This document shows, piece by piece, positions 35,601 to 42,957 of a stretch of 64,000 nucleotides of DNA (position 1 is the first letter of the stretch; every line of letters starts with the position of its first letter). Under the pieces are notes generated by a model that was given only the letters and a program-made list of their open reading frames with translations, was not told the DNA's origin and did not search any database. A program made the position numbers and the translations under genes. Source of the stretch: Planctomycetota bacterium (lineage in GTDB: Bacteria > Planctomycetota > B15-G4); contig JAJDEO010000028.1 of assembly GCA_029259745.1 (NCBI GenBank), positions 62,001 through 126,000 of the forward strand. Direction: 5' to 3'.

Positions 35601-36736
35601 CGTCCGACGGTTCGACTGTCCACGACATCGACCTCGTGCGCGACGACGCAGGCAACATCATCGAAGTGCTGGATTCCGAGGGGCTGCACCTCTATCAGCA
35701 CGATGGGCGTGGACGGCTCCTCGGCGTTCAGCACGTCGGCGGTCTCCAGCCCGGTGAGGCCTACGTCTATGACGGCGAGGGCAACCGTACCGACAGCCAC
35801 CTCGACACGCTCCCGCCGGTCTACAGCTATGAGTCAGGCGAGGGTGGGACGCGGCTGCTGTCCGACGATGCCTTCACGCGGCAGTACGACGGCGAAGGGC
35901 GACTCGTGCTCTCGACGGACAACGTGACGGGGGCGTCGACGAGCTACGCGTGGGATCACCGCGGACGTCTCGGCGAGGTTGTGCTGCTTGACCCTGTCGG
36001 CATCGAGATCGATCGCGCGACCTACGTCTACGATCCGCTCGACCGCCGCATCCGCAGCACGGAGTCAGGCATCACGCAGCACGTTGTCTGGGACGCTCGC
36101 AACCCGATCCTCTTCCTCGATGACACCGGCGCCGTCGTGGAGCGGCGTATGTACACGCGCGAGATCGACGAGATCCTGGCCGACGAAGTCGACGGAGCCA
36201 ACCGCTGGTATCACGTCGACCAAGTCGGGACTCTGCGCGACCTGACGGACGACGACGGCGTCACGCTCGGTCACTACGTCTATGACACGTTCGGCAACGT
36301 GATCTCCGCGCCGACCAACCCGGTGGCGGAAACAACCGTCGGCTTCCAGGGCCGCGACTTCAGTCGGCTCACAGGGCTCGGCGACTTCCGCTCGCGCTGG
36401 TACGACCCATCGGTCGGCCGCTTCATCTCACTCGATCCCGTCATGCCGATGCAGTACGTCGGCTTCGAGAATGCCCCGCATCGACTCACCGATCCACGCG
36501 GTCTGACGGCGGCGATCTCGTATGCGTGCCTGGCCGTCGCTGCCTACAACAACGCGGTCACGATCACGAAGCCGTCCATCTACGTATGGAAGCACTGGAC
36601 TCCGAAGGCGCTCGCCGGGCTCACCGGCGGGCCCGAGAACGTGCCACCAGGTTTCCCGGACCTCCCCCTCGCGGCCAAGGCCCTGATCAAGGGTGTCTGC
36701 TCGATCACCGGCAGCGCCTTCCCGGGGGCCAAGTGA
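26621..36736 (+). CDS. Giant exported surface protein: PPC-like repeats, CARDB-like, vWA, Ig-like and YD/RHS domains
   Basis: The start is put at 26621, where a long signal peptide begins (RIRPWGAALAVLLSCVSVRA). The product has 3371 aa. Residues of about 45-1075 are ten PPC-like repeats of about 105 aa, each with a .W.L.D..G..V core and a GPF.L.GGDY.L closing motif. About 1085-1205 is CARDB-like (DVTWTVRNLGGPDDLLGSWT). About 1240-1450 is a von Willebrand A domain with the DVSTS metal site and an acidic DSNFDGVLDELDDINGD insert. About 1665-2310 are six or seven Ig/cadherin-like domains (PPVITSLPTLSAFVDEAWSY). About 2315-3245 are an RHS N-domain and many YD repeats (YDDRGNVISRTDPAGRTW). The RHS core (DFRSRWYDPSVGRFISLDPV) is at about 3256-3275, followed by only about 75 residues of tip. 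RHS shells can enclose toxins, but no recognised toxin or immunity gene is seen. Confidence 0.9.
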   Translation: MSVPTASHLRSHVIQTSRIRPWGAALAVLLSCVSVRAADEDVIPIAFGDVVEGAIDFTTDVDCYGFTASEGQTVFLDRLSSDNLNGLNWSLEDAFGRVLLSAGQFADLGAVTLMGGEYTVVVEGELHDVGSYAFTIREPGVDAATITLDTEFTGSIDVPGDVDRWTYDSLPGDVVSLDLRSSSAATQMEWRLVDAAGRELLVPGNSLSDAGPFVLNGGPVLLEVRGEDGNDAVGTYEFALLTVPAGTQSSVALGDSIDGEITVWGERDRFTFDALPGARLSIDVVSSSASSWLNLELRDAFGRAVLGPTNALTDQPTVTLMGGEYTLEITAELGAVGTYAIDLLEPQPTVVTNVAIGDTIFGGIETYGELEEWVFDAPAGAIVSLDVAQNSISTLNWELVDEVGRAVLPKTNTLRDEDRLALMGGEYRIRVTAEQGQSAPYEFILHDVVDSDTPMTLDTPVAAALAAPGERDRYHFNAAPGQVVLLDQLSTSNPFGLGVNWLLEDERGREVLPRTSNFGDQGPFTLMGGDYVLTILGETGVTADYEFAVVDQGIDLSYVAPAATDALGDTIEGELADVGATEIYAFESAGETVLLDLTSGNSQLRWTLRDPVGQVVFETAVMNNTTTNDQGPFALAAGTYAIEVSGTGSSAPSYAFDLVEVIDGEARLALDVSLVGALASGGAVNGYVLSLPIDTHVYFDLIDGDGALDWTLYDPVDQPVFATSSANNSNSHDQGPFMLRAGDYRLELDADGGSAPSFEFVVGEVFDGTSVIAIGAPVLGSVTKAGGTEVFLLDVSDGQRLVFDNQLGSNSLLWELLDPVGQPVFGATGTGSANNGDEGPISLAAGQYKLTFDATYANTFDFAFQVWEALDIHDALALDVDITATSSVPQQQFRYALNVPADGRLFFDGQFGVNNMVWTLIDAEGQVIFGPSEFHTGNSDRGPIGLFAGDYELIVENGYILDGSFGFSVHTVDDIVAPVAIGDVVSETVPGPGSVRLYDLTVSPGQRVLFSVTEGSSDVLWTLSDEHGETGGLFADAKATIVGNHDQGPFELAGGDYRLELRGANEAVPDFSFSIRNVDQDLRPESVTLSMPVLFEGDLARQTDVTWTVRNLGGPDDLLGSWTDRIVLSNDTKLGDADDVVLGEFAITGPVASLDVYEQTRTVTIPDESILGDYRVFVVIDAFDDIVEVGGELDNDIAASLSIVPEPTGGDDCIVFDQLEGAEYPAGTLLALSGRAQTIEGSVNVVYVLDVSTSTQGVCGFDSNFDGVLDELDDINGDAGVSSQPDGCEFGTILDSELGATLLLDSYLGQASDLSHAVVVFSASAASADLGPEDAKQVWIAPWDRDQDGDGALDLDTVLRSAYSIGFLACALGTGLDEFTKVNVGCGTNFRAAHLATYDALLGAAPAGRNVIVFLSDGEAFPDTAVPTPDEIVALAALGVDFRGYQLGGEVVTPSLQALADAIDAESNSTGSARSVLDLDDLLFELVQSVAVQAVTVNGVDVDSLDATGRFFHAVEIQPGPNVFFVEAIDSDGSACLSTITLNGVTPEDGAFENLSVVTTSLETDWKDSTFNQFDDTYVVSARATNTGEALVRGPLLMVIDGPTDPTVTVANPDGYAPDGRPFFTFLDTTVDAELEPGAWTPTRTLRFSNPGQVGVDFDVEWLALGNAAPFITSAPPLAAVADVAYSYAVTAADPDGHALTHDLLSAPVGMLIDADTGLISWLPTLDDVGSHGVVVAVDDGWGGRAEQSFTLVVAPDAVNHAPTFTSTPPTSIPVGAAYTYAASASDPDGDALTFELLAGPANMVASVNGVVSWPFALQGEYLVALRVSDPAGASAEQTWTLTAGATSTGPLPPIVFGAPSSVGAVASLYFYAPGVDSSAPVTFSLASAPLGMEVDTTTGRVTWTPVDADVGSHPVSLVADNGSGTAAQSWTITVFDEPLNLPPVITSLPTLSAFVDEAWSYDAEGIDPEGTALSWSLVSAPPGATINASTGVIEWTPSAAPDSVLIAVRATDVEGATGGQSFTLSVFPTNSPPVFTSSPVTVASAGETYTYDANAEDADGHVPHFALIDAPTGMVVNALTGAVTWTPAPADIGGASVALAVTDGFGGLDEQSWTIVVSEDTTPPNVTLFVSQSPGVAFEPVQVCVQASDAATIVSRMLTADGVEVALDAAGCAFVTPTMPGAIALVGMATDASGNTGSDSRLLPIGPDVSSPLVEVISPVPGSILTKPTDIVVSITDDSPGLSWTIDVRRSGTDPSEAVVIGSGTGEVLSDIIATFDPTTLPNDTWLVRILVNDGFTLGGVEYAYELSGALKPALFTIEFDDLVTTLAGVPIAITRRYSSLDRSPGDFGPGWRLGFYGDVDDGPVESTSTQPLVQLLGDEPFRQGSRIYVTRPDGTRVGFTFTGQQIGFPTPALWSANFEPDPGVDDVLEALDAVPVMSNIGGLFFNFAIPYNPELYKLTTKGGAAYIIHERDGLQSIEDAQGNIITVTPDGLFAESGEAIVFERNAAGFITRIVEPPVPGDIDGPAALEYLYDAVTGDLLAAIDQNEAATTFAYDQAGLDHYLTEIMDPLGRPLVRSVYDEAGLLLAYCNGEADVDTLERCVQFDTDVIALQQTITTAKGRRIDFLFDDRGNVVKEIRFLDDGSLRQICRTFDEDDNLTSEIDPAGNATFFTYDDRGNVISRTDPAGRTWTFAYNDCGEITLACDPMGNCTQSIYDDDCNLVTEVMPDGATRHWTYDDLGRQLTYTDATSNTWVASYSDGVGGLEVFDSDLPMGDVAFTQYGPNQEVLYRVDRDGRRIDYAYDDAHQMVSETWDDGTVFDFTHDAAGQVVAMATADAALSMEFSALGAITRVDNVGTPGAPNVVLDYTYDAHVAVTSVSDSLGGLTNYVYDDLDRLVSVQQQTIAAASGRGRSGLSASGAASGISMAIGAGKALGASPLERRVDFVYDDADLVRSIHRASDLGGALGVTETFLDYDCGGCEQTLVQLHHRRASDGSTVHDIDLVRDDAGNIIEVLDSEGLHLYQHDGRGRLLGVQHVGGLQPGEAYVYDGEGNRTDSHLDTLPPVYSYESGEGGTRLLSDDAFTRQYDGEGRLVLSTDNVTGASTSYAWDHRGRLGEVVLLDPVGIEIDRATYVYDPLDRRIRSTESGITQHVVWDARNPILFLDDTGAVVERRMYTREIDEILADEVDGANRWYHVDQVGTLRDLTDDDGVTLGHYVYDTFGNVISAPTNPVAETTVGFQGRDFSRLTGLGDFRSRWYDPSVGRFISLDPVMPMQYVGFENAPHRLTDPRGLTAAISYACLAVAAYNNAVTITKPSIYVWKHWTPKALAGLTGGPENVPPGFPDLPLAAKALIKGVCSITGSAFPGAK

Positions 36737-36783
36737 TGCCCCGACGCGTTCATACATCCTCACTGCATCCGGAGACCGATCCC

Positions 36784-37860
36784 ATGAGACCCAACCGAAT
36801 CGTCGCGCTTGGAGCGGCTCTCGCCTGCACGGCGCTGCTGTCCGCGGTGCCGACGCATGCGCACGACGGGTCGCCGAGCGCAGAGGATGCGACGGCGCCG
36901 ACGCCGACGACGCTCTGGCGCGGGCCTGGGACGACGACGCCCTCGAGTTGGTCGGGGACGGCCGAGGCGGGGCTCGTAAACGGTGACTTTGCAGACGGCC
37001 TCGACGCATGGAGCGCGGCGGAGTCGGGCGGCGGAAGCGCGCCGGGTGCCGTGTTGGGCGTGGATGGGGAGGCGCGATTGTTCGAAGGCGACTCGTTCCT
37101 CGTCAGCCTCGCGCAGTCGTTCGTTCTACCCGCGGGTACGACGTCGCTTTCGTTCGATGTTCTCCAGGTGCCGGGCTTCGATCTCACGGACAACTTCCTT
37201 CCCGACGCTTTCGAGGCGACGCTGCTCACCGAAGGCGGTTTTCCGGCTGTCGACCCTTGGGCGCCATTCGCGACATCGTTCTTCAACCTCCAAGAAGACG
37301 GTTCGACGAACCTCGGAAGCGGGACGACGTTCGACGGCACGCGCGTGTCGGTGCTGGTCGACGCCGTGCCAGCTGGCGAGACGCTGACGCTCGTCTTCGA
37401 CATGATCGGTGCCGACGGTGACACGGCGGGCGGCCTCGCCGTCGACACGGTGACACTCGACTTCGAGTGTGATGTCCCCGCGTCGTGGAGTCACTACGGC
37501 AGCGCGTTCCCGGGCGCGAATGGTGCGCCTGTGCTCACGCCGTTGTCGACTCGCGCGATCGGCGCGACGTACGACATCGACATCACGAACCCCACCGGTG
37601 CGCTCACGTCCGCCATCGGATTCATCGGCTTGACGCCCGCCGCGACGCCGACGCCGCTCGGTGGCGTGCTTTTGCTCGACCCCGTGACGATTGTCGCGTT
37701 CGACCTTCCGCCCGCTGGCAAGGTCGTGCCGCACACGAATGATCCGGACATCGCCCTCTGTGGTCTGGCGGTATACGCGCAGGTGATCATCGCTGATGCG
37801 ACGGCGCCGGGCGGTTACACGTTCAGCGAGGGGCTGGAGATCATCATCGGCAGCCCGTGA
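36784..37860 (+). CDS. Exported beta-sandwich protein with C-terminal module
   Basis: ATG 36784, 47 bases after the giant gene, begins a signal peptide (RIVALGAALACTALLSAVPT, then HAHDG). The 358-aa product has a central carbohydrate-binding-like beta-sandwich (LVNGDFADGLDAWSAAESGG, LAQSFVLPAGTTSLSFDVLQ). This pattern is that of choice-of-anchor or discoidin-like domains that bind sugars or surfaces. The last about 115 aa are a divergent member of the shared C-terminal module: GVPVLT-like NGAPVLTPLSTRAIGATYDI, PTPLGGVLLLDPVTI instead of FKGGTLVP, and the ending GYTFSEGLEIIIGSP. It may be co-transcribed with the giant gene. It converges with the kinase gene, with 16 bases between them. Confidence 0.7.
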   Translation: MRPNRIVALGAALACTALLSAVPTHAHDGSPSAEDATAPTPTTLWRGPGTTTPSSWSGTAEAGLVNGDFADGLDAWSAAESGGGSAPGAVLGVDGEARLFEGDSFLVSLAQSFVLPAGTTSLSFDVLQVPGFDLTDNFLPDAFEATLLTEGGFPAVDPWAPFATSFFNLQEDGSTNLGSGTTFDGTRVSVLVDAVPAGETLTLVFDMIGADGDTAGGLAVDTVTLDFECDVPASWSHYGSAFPGANGAPVLTPLSTRAIGATYDIDITNPTGALTSAIGFIGLTPAATPTPLGGVLLLDPVTIVAFDLPPAGKVVPHTNDPDIALCGLAVYAQVIIADATAPGGYTFSEGLEIIIGSP

Positions 37861-37876
37861 CGCTGTGCGTTGTGCT

Positions 37877-40567
37877 TCAGGGCGCGTGGGCGGCGGCCCA
37901 ACGGTCGGCGTCGTCGTCTTCGCCGAACTCACGCAGGTCGGCCGTGGTGGTTTCGATCGCGGCTCGTTGTTCATCTGCCGGCAACGCCTCGATGAGGCGT
38001 TCGAGCTCGGCGAAGGCCTCGGTCGTGTCGGCCTGCCGGACACACAGCACGACGGCGAGACAGCGCTGCGCCTGGACCATGCCCTCAGTGTCGTTCGGGG
38101 CGAGCCGCAGACGTCCCGCGATGCCCATGCGCACGAGCGCTTCGGCTTCGTCATGCAGGCCCCAGTAGGCGACAAAGCGCGCGGAGTTCTCGTGGTACGC
38201 GAAGGGTGCGACGTGGTCGAGGTGCTGGTCGAGTTCGAGCTCGAGCAATGCCTGGCATTCGCGACGGACTCCGTCCGCATCGCTTGCCATGTAGAGCATG
38301 TGGATGAGGTTGCAGCGCGCCAGCACCGTTTCTGGCGCGCGCGGCGACGTCAGTGAGCGCGCGACGATGACCTCGCGCGTGAGGCGCGCAGCCGACGCGG
38401 TGTCACCTGTCTTGAGACGCAGCACGGCGAGGTTCGAGAGGTCGCCGAGCACGGCCGGGTGGTCGGCCGGGAGCGTGGCGCGGCGCGCCGTGATGACTTC
38501 GTCCATCAAGGCCGCGCTGCGGTCGTAGTCGCCGAGAGCGACGCAGACGCTTGCGAGGTTCGCCAGGGCCGTCAGCGTCGCGGGGTGTCGACTGCCGAGC
38601 CGTGCCTGCAGGAGCGGCACCGTCTCGAGGAGCAGCGCGTGGGAGTCTTCCCAGCGGGCCATCGATTGGTAGAGCGCGGCGAGGTTCGACCTGATGCGCA
38701 GGACGAGTTCGTCGTCATCCGGGAGTCTGCGGCGCACGACTTCGATGGCCTTGCGGTAGAGCGCCTCGGCAGGACGCGTTTCGCCGCGCGCGTGGTGAAG
38801 GAGTGCGAGTTCGGCCCACGCCATCGCGGTGTCGGTGTGATCTTCGCCGAGCAGAGTGAGACGCTGTTCGAGCACCGCCTCGAGATCAGCGGCGGCGTCC
38901 TCGTAGCGCTTGGCCTCGCGGTGGACGGCGCCGCGTGCGGCAAGTGCGGAGAGCTTCTCCTTGCCGTCGGCGAGTGATAGGGCGAGCGTGAAATGTCGCT
39001 CGGCCCCTGCGTGGAGGCCGAGGTTGTAATGCAGTCGACCGAGAACGGAGTGGAGCGAGGCGCTCAGCTGGGGCTGGTCGGCGAGCGAGATGCCGAGCTG
39101 TTCGTCAGCGCGCGCCAGGACATCGACGACGCGGACGTCGTTCCCGTCGAGTGCCGGGTCGGGCGAGCGCACGAGCTCGACGACGAAGTCCGTGACGGCT
39201 TTCGCGAGGGCGCTCTCCGCCTCGGCGCGAGCGCGCTCCTCTTCTGCGCGCGTGCGTTGAACTTCCGCTTCCAAGCGCTCGGCCTCGGCCCGTGTGCGCT
39301 GCAACTCGGCCTCGACACGCTCGGAGTCCGCGCGCCGTTCGTTCTCCTCCGCGACGAACATCCAGACCGTCGTGCTGACGAGACCGACGAGCAGGGTCAG
39401 CGCCACGGCCGTCGTCGCGAAGACCCCAAACCGATGCCGCCGCACGAAGCTGCGAATACGGTAGCCCGCGCCGGGTGGCCCGGCTGCGACGGGTTCGCGC
39501 GCGAGGAAACGTCGGACGTCAGCAGCCAGCTCCGACGCGCTCGCGTAGCGCCGTTCAGGGTCGTGGGCGACAGCCTTGGCGACGATCCAGTCGAGATCCT
39601 CGGAGATGTCGGGGCGCAACTGACTCGGTCGTCGTGGACGTGTCTCACGGATGCGCCGCGCGATCTCCGTCAGCGACGCGCCTTCGAGATCGTGCAGTGG
39701 GGCCCCGCACAGCAGCTCGTGCAGCACGGCGCCGAGCGCGTAGACGTCCGTGCGTGCGTCGACGCGCTCGGGGTCGCCGTCGAGCTGTTCGGGACTCATT
39801 GTCCGGAGCGTCCCGAGGAGCTCGCCAGCCTGCGTCAAGCGTGTGCGGTCCTCGTCGTTGGTCACGGCGCGTGCAACGCCGAAGTCGATCACCTTCGCGT
39901 GACCATCGGCGTCGACGAGGATGTTGGCTGGCTTGAGGTCGCGATGGATCACGCCGTGTTGGTGCCCGTGCTGAATCGCATCGCAGACTTCGGCGAAGAG
40001 TTCGAGCGTGGTGCGCCGGTCGAAGTTGTGCGCGACGACGGCCGTCGTGATCGGGTCTGCACCCTCGATGAGCTCGAGCGCGAACCACGGCACGTTCTGT
40101 CCCGATGCGTCGGTCTCGACGCCGGCGGCGTAGATCTGCGAGATACCTCGATGACGAAGCCGGCCGAGGAGCTCGGCTTCCCAGCGAAAGCGGGCCGTCG
40201 TCTGGGGCGTCACGGTGCCCGGCCGCAGAACTTTCAGCGCCACGCGCCGGTGCGGCTTCGCTTGCTCGGCCTCGTAGACCGTGCCCATGCCGCCCGACCC
40301 GAGCGTGCCGAGGATCTTCAGACCTGCGAAGGTCGTTCCGGCGCGCCAACCCGTGATGGAGTGGGTGAAAGCGGCATGGCGAGCAGCGGCATCCGGCGCC
40401 TCGAGGAAATCGTCGGCGACGTCGAGTGCGAGGAGACGGTCGACTTCCTCGCGCAGCGCGCCGTCGTGACCGCACGCGGCATTCAGTTCCGCCTCGCGCT
40501 GATCCGACGGGAGCTCTCTGATCGACTCGAAGATGGCGCGCACGCGGGTCCACTGGTTGTCGGTCAC
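37877..40567 (-). CDS. Membrane Ser/Thr protein kinase with C-terminal TPR region
   Basis: The 896-aa kinase starts with GTG at 40567, whose GTGA overlaps the stop of the sigma-factor gene. The kinase domain spans about residues 83-355: glycine loop GTLGSGGMGTVYEAE, catalytic Lys in VALKVL, HRDLKPANILVDADG, DFGVARA and TMSPEQL. One membrane helix follows at about 381-405 (FGVFATTAVALTLLVGLVST). Next is an Arg/Glu coiled coil (ERVEAELQRTRAEAERLEAE), then about 450 residues of tetratricopeptide-like helices (LAALYQSMARWEDSHALLLE). This is the Planctomycetota-typical PknB-type receptor kinase. The overlap with an ECF sigma gene suggests coupled synthesis and that the pair works in one signalling pathway, perhaps by phosphorylation of the sigma factor. 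Confidence 0.9.
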   Translation of the reverse strand: MTDNQWTRVRAIFESIRELPSDQREAELNAACGHDGALREEVDRLLALDVADDFLEAPDAAARHAAFTHSITGWRAGTTFAGLKILGTLGSGGMGTVYEAEQAKPHRRVALKVLRPGTVTPQTTARFRWEAELLGRLRHRGISQIYAAGVETDASGQNVPWFALELIEGADPITTAVVAHNFDRRTTLELFAEVCDAIQHGHQHGVIHRDLKPANILVDADGHAKVIDFGVARAVTNDEDRTRLTQAGELLGTLRTMSPEQLDGDPERVDARTDVYALGAVLHELLCGAPLHDLEGASLTEIARRIRETRPRRPSQLRPDISEDLDWIVAKAVAHDPERRYASASELAADVRRFLAREPVAAGPPGAGYRIRSFVRRHRFGVFATTAVALTLLVGLVSTTVWMFVAEENERRADSERVEAELQRTRAEAERLEAEVQRTRAEEERARAEAESALAKAVTDFVVELVRSPDPALDGNDVRVVDVLARADEQLGISLADQPQLSASLHSVLGRLHYNLGLHAGAERHFTLALSLADGKEKLSALAARGAVHREAKRYEDAAADLEAVLEQRLTLLGEDHTDTAMAWAELALLHHARGETRPAEALYRKAIEVVRRRLPDDDELVLRIRSNLAALYQSMARWEDSHALLLETVPLLQARLGSRHPATLTALANLASVCVALGDYDRSAALMDEVITARRATLPADHPAVLGDLSNLAVLRLKTGDTASAARLTREVIVARSLTSPRAPETVLARCNLIHMLYMASDADGVRRECQALLELELDQHLDHVAPFAYHENSARFVAYWGLHDEAEALVRMGIAGRLRLAPNDTEGMVQAQRCLAVVLCVRQADTTEAFAELERLIEALPADEQRAAIETTTADLREFGEDDDADRWAAAHAP

Positions 40568-41127
40568 GGGGAGGTCATGCTCCCTCGCAGCCAGGCGCGT
40601 GCCGTCGACCAGCCGCGCTCGAGTGTGCGCAACGGAATGTCCATGACTTCGGCGGCCTCGCGGTTCGTGAGCCCGCCGAAGAAGCGCAACTCGACGATGC
40701 GCAGCAGCTGTTCGTCCATCTCGGCGAGCTTTGCCAGCGCGGCGTCCAGCTCGACGAGGTCGTGCACCTTGTCCTCGTAGACGACGACGGCGTGATCGAG
40801 CGACTCGCGCCCCCGGGCGCCTCCACGCTTCGCCGCGCGACGCGCCCGGGCGTGGTCGACGAGTACGTTGCGCATGACGTGCGATGCGAGGCCGAAGAAC
40901 TGCCGTCGGTCACTCGGCCCTGCACCCAACTCGCCGACGAGCCGCAGCCATGCCTCGTGGACGAGCGCGGTCGGCTGCAGCGTGTGTCCGGGTGACTCGC
41001 GACCCATCTGGCGTTCGGCGAGTCGTCGAAGTTCGTCGTACACCAGCGGGAGGAGCTCTTCCGTCGCCGCTGTCTCACCGGCTTCGAGCCGACGGAGCAA
41101 GAGCGTTGTGCGACTGAGATCGGCCAT
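40564..41127 (-). CDS. ECF-type RNA polymerase sigma factor
   Basis: Start 41127 is chosen because MADLSRTTLLLRRLEAGETA fits the start of the family; the frame is open upstream without support. The 187-aa product has sigma region 2 (YDELRRLAERQMGRESPGHT, then LQPTALVHEAWLRLVGE) and region 4 (LAEMDEQLLRIVELRFFGGL, then TNREAAEVMDIPLRTLERGW). Its form, with QPTALVHEA(W/Y)LRL, is that of the ECF-like sigma factors abundant in Planctomycetota, which are often partnered with protein kinases instead of anti-sigma factors. Its last bases overlap the GTG of the kinase gene. No anti-sigma gene is seen nearby. Confidence 0.9.
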   Translation of the reverse strand: MADLSRTTLLLRRLEAGETAATEELLPLVYDELRRLAERQMGRESPGHTLQPTALVHEAWLRLVGELGAGPSDRRQFFGLASHVMRNVLVDHARARRAAKRGGARGRESLDHAVVVYEDKVHDLVELDAALAKLAEMDEQLLRIVELRFFGGLTNREAAEVMDIPLRTLERGWSTARAWLRGSMTSP

Positions 41128-41313
41128 GGGGGCGTGACGTATGGGGGACCTGCGGGACAGACAACTCCAGACTAGCAGCCTGGCACGCGGGTGCTGGAAG
41201 ACGTCACGAACTGACGTGCGTTGATCTGAGACGGCGACGCGCCCGGGGTGCATTCCGATGACTGGGCCAGGGCGCTTCGTTGCCGGCAGACCGCGCTCGG
41301 GCACTCGATGGCA

Positions 41314-42936
41314 TCAGGCGCTGTCGCTTGCTGGAACTGCAGTCGCCGCGCTGCTCTTGCTTCGACTTCCGTCGAGCATGTGCGCGATGAGCTGCTCGGC
41401 CAACGCTGCGGTCGCGCCACGGCCGTCGAGCTTCAGCAAGGCGTGACCTTCGTCAGGCGTCGGCGCTTCGAACCGCGCGTGGAGCTCGGCCGTGACGGCG
41501 GCGTCCGCGTCGCTGATGTTGCCCGCCTCGTCTTGGCGGGCCGTGGCGCGTTGCTGCGCCGTTGCGACATCGATGTCCACGTGCGCGATGAGGAGCTCGC
41601 TGCCGGCCTCTGCGGATGCCTTCGCTGCGCGCTGGCGATGGTGTGCCGAGGGGAAGTTGCCGTCGATCAGCACGACGGTCGCGCCGGTCGCCGATCGCTG
41701 CCGAGCCTGCTCGAGCAGCGCGGCGTAGGTGCGCTCGGAGAACTCGCGCGTGTAGTGCTCGGCCGCAGCGTGTTCGGTCGCGCCGATGCCGGCGAGCTCC
41801 TTGCGCACGACGTCGGTGGACAGATGCGGCCAGTGCGTCGTCGCCGCGAGTTCACGGCACAGGCGGCTCTTGCCGCTCGCCGGCGGGCCGCAGACGACGA
41901 CCCACCACGGGCCCCGAGTCTCTACAGCGTAGGCGCTGGCGAGCACGAGGTGTCGACGGGCCGACGCGCGCGCGCCGGAGCGGTCGTCGGCGGAGATCTC
42001 CGACTCGGCAGCGGCGAGCGCGGCGACCTTCGCGCGGACCATGGCGCGATAGCTGCACAAGGTCGGCAAGAGGCTCGGCAGTTGTGCATCGCCACTGCGG
42101 TCGACGTAGGCGCCCACGAAGGTGGCTGCCAGCGAAGCGGCTCCCCGGTAGCGCAGATCCATGGCCAAGAACGCGACCTCGGTGGCGACGTCGCCACAGC
42201 GAAACGCCGGCTCGAACTCGATGCAGTCGTAGACGGTCGGTGGGGCGGTCATGCAGACGTTGCGTGCGTGCAGGTCGCCATGTCCATCGACGACGAAGCC
42301 GTTGTCGGCGCGCTGTCGGAGCAAAGGAAGCAACGCGTCGAAGTCGTCGGCCGTGGCGCGTGCCAGGCGTGCGAGGAGTGCGGCAGGAAGTGCGTGATCG
42401 GGCACGGCGTCGAGCTCGGTGAAGTTGGCGCGCGCGAACCCGGCCAGCTTTGCGGGGTCGCCGTGGGCCGTCACGTCGGGGCCGCGCTGGGCCTCGCGGT
42501 GGAAGCGGGCGATCAGTTCGGCCAGCTCGATGATCTCGGCCTCCGAGACGTCGCCCACCTTGACGAGTTCATCGAGCATCCGCTCTTGCGGCAGTCGCTT
42601 CATGACGACGGCGACGTCGATGTCGTCGCTGCTCTCGTCGTCGCCGATCGCCGCGAAGCGCAGCACGCCGTCGATGCGTCGAAGCGCAGCAGTGCCGAGA
42701 TAGGTGTCGGGGCAGAGTCGGCGATTGAACAGGACCTCGTCGCGGCAGGCCCGTCGGCGCGCCTCGAGTTCGGCGAAGTCGACAAACGGTAGCGTGATGG
42801 CCTTCTTGAGCTTGAAGACGAGGTCGCCCGCGAGACAGACGACGGAGAGGTGCGTCTGAATCACGTCGACGACCGCCGGGGAACCGGGGAAGCAGCTCCC
42901 ACTCTTCAGTTCATCGACCAGCGCTTCGGCTGTCAT
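41314..42936 (-). CDS. Bifunctional aminoglycoside phosphotransferase-like/AAA ATPase (P-loop kinase) protein
   Basis: Start 42936 (MTAEALVDEL) is preferred over ATG 42954 because family members start at this point and AAAGG lies at a fair distance upstream. The product has 540 aa. The N-terminal half is an APH-like domain (FKLKKAITLPFVDFAELEAR, FVVDGHGDLHARNVCMTAPP with the catalytic HGD.H..N). The C-terminal half is a P-loop kinase-like ATPase with Walker A GPPASGKSRLCRELAATTHW, and IDGNFPSAHHRQRAA as a likely lid region. Similar fusion proteins are widespread, and their substrates are largely unknown. Resistance to aminoglycosides should not be assumed. Two 15-bp direct repeats lie immediately upstream. 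Confidence 0.85.
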   Translation of the reverse strand: MTAEALVDELKSGSCFPGSPAVVDVIQTHLSVVCLAGDLVFKLKKAITLPFVDFAELEARRRACRDEVLFNRRLCPDTYLGTAALRRIDGVLRFAAIGDDESSDDIDVAVVMKRLPQERMLDELVKVGDVSEAEIIELAELIARFHREAQRGPDVTAHGDPAKLAGFARANFTELDAVPDHALPAALLARLARATADDFDALLPLLRQRADNGFVVDGHGDLHARNVCMTAPPTVYDCIEFEPAFRCGDVATEVAFLAMDLRYRGAASLAATFVGAYVDRSGDAQLPSLLPTLCSYRAMVRAKVAALAAAESEISADDRSGARASARRHLVLASAYAVETRGPWWVVVCGPPASGKSRLCRELAATTHWPHLSTDVVRKELAGIGATEHAAAEHYTREFSERTYAALLEQARQRSATGATVVLIDGNFPSAHHRQRAAKASAEAGSELLIAHVDIDVATAQQRATARQDEAGNISDADAAVTAELHARFEAPTPDEGHALLKLDGRGATAALAEQLIAHMLDGSRSKSSAATAVPASDSA

Positions 42937-42957
42937 GGTTCGGCGGCCTTTCATGTC

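Noticed and set aside
41314-42936. Calling the APH-ATPase fusion an antibiotic-resistance gene
   Set aside because: The APH-like domain is shared by many non-resistance kinases, and the fusion with a P-loop domain is a widespread protein of unknown substrate.
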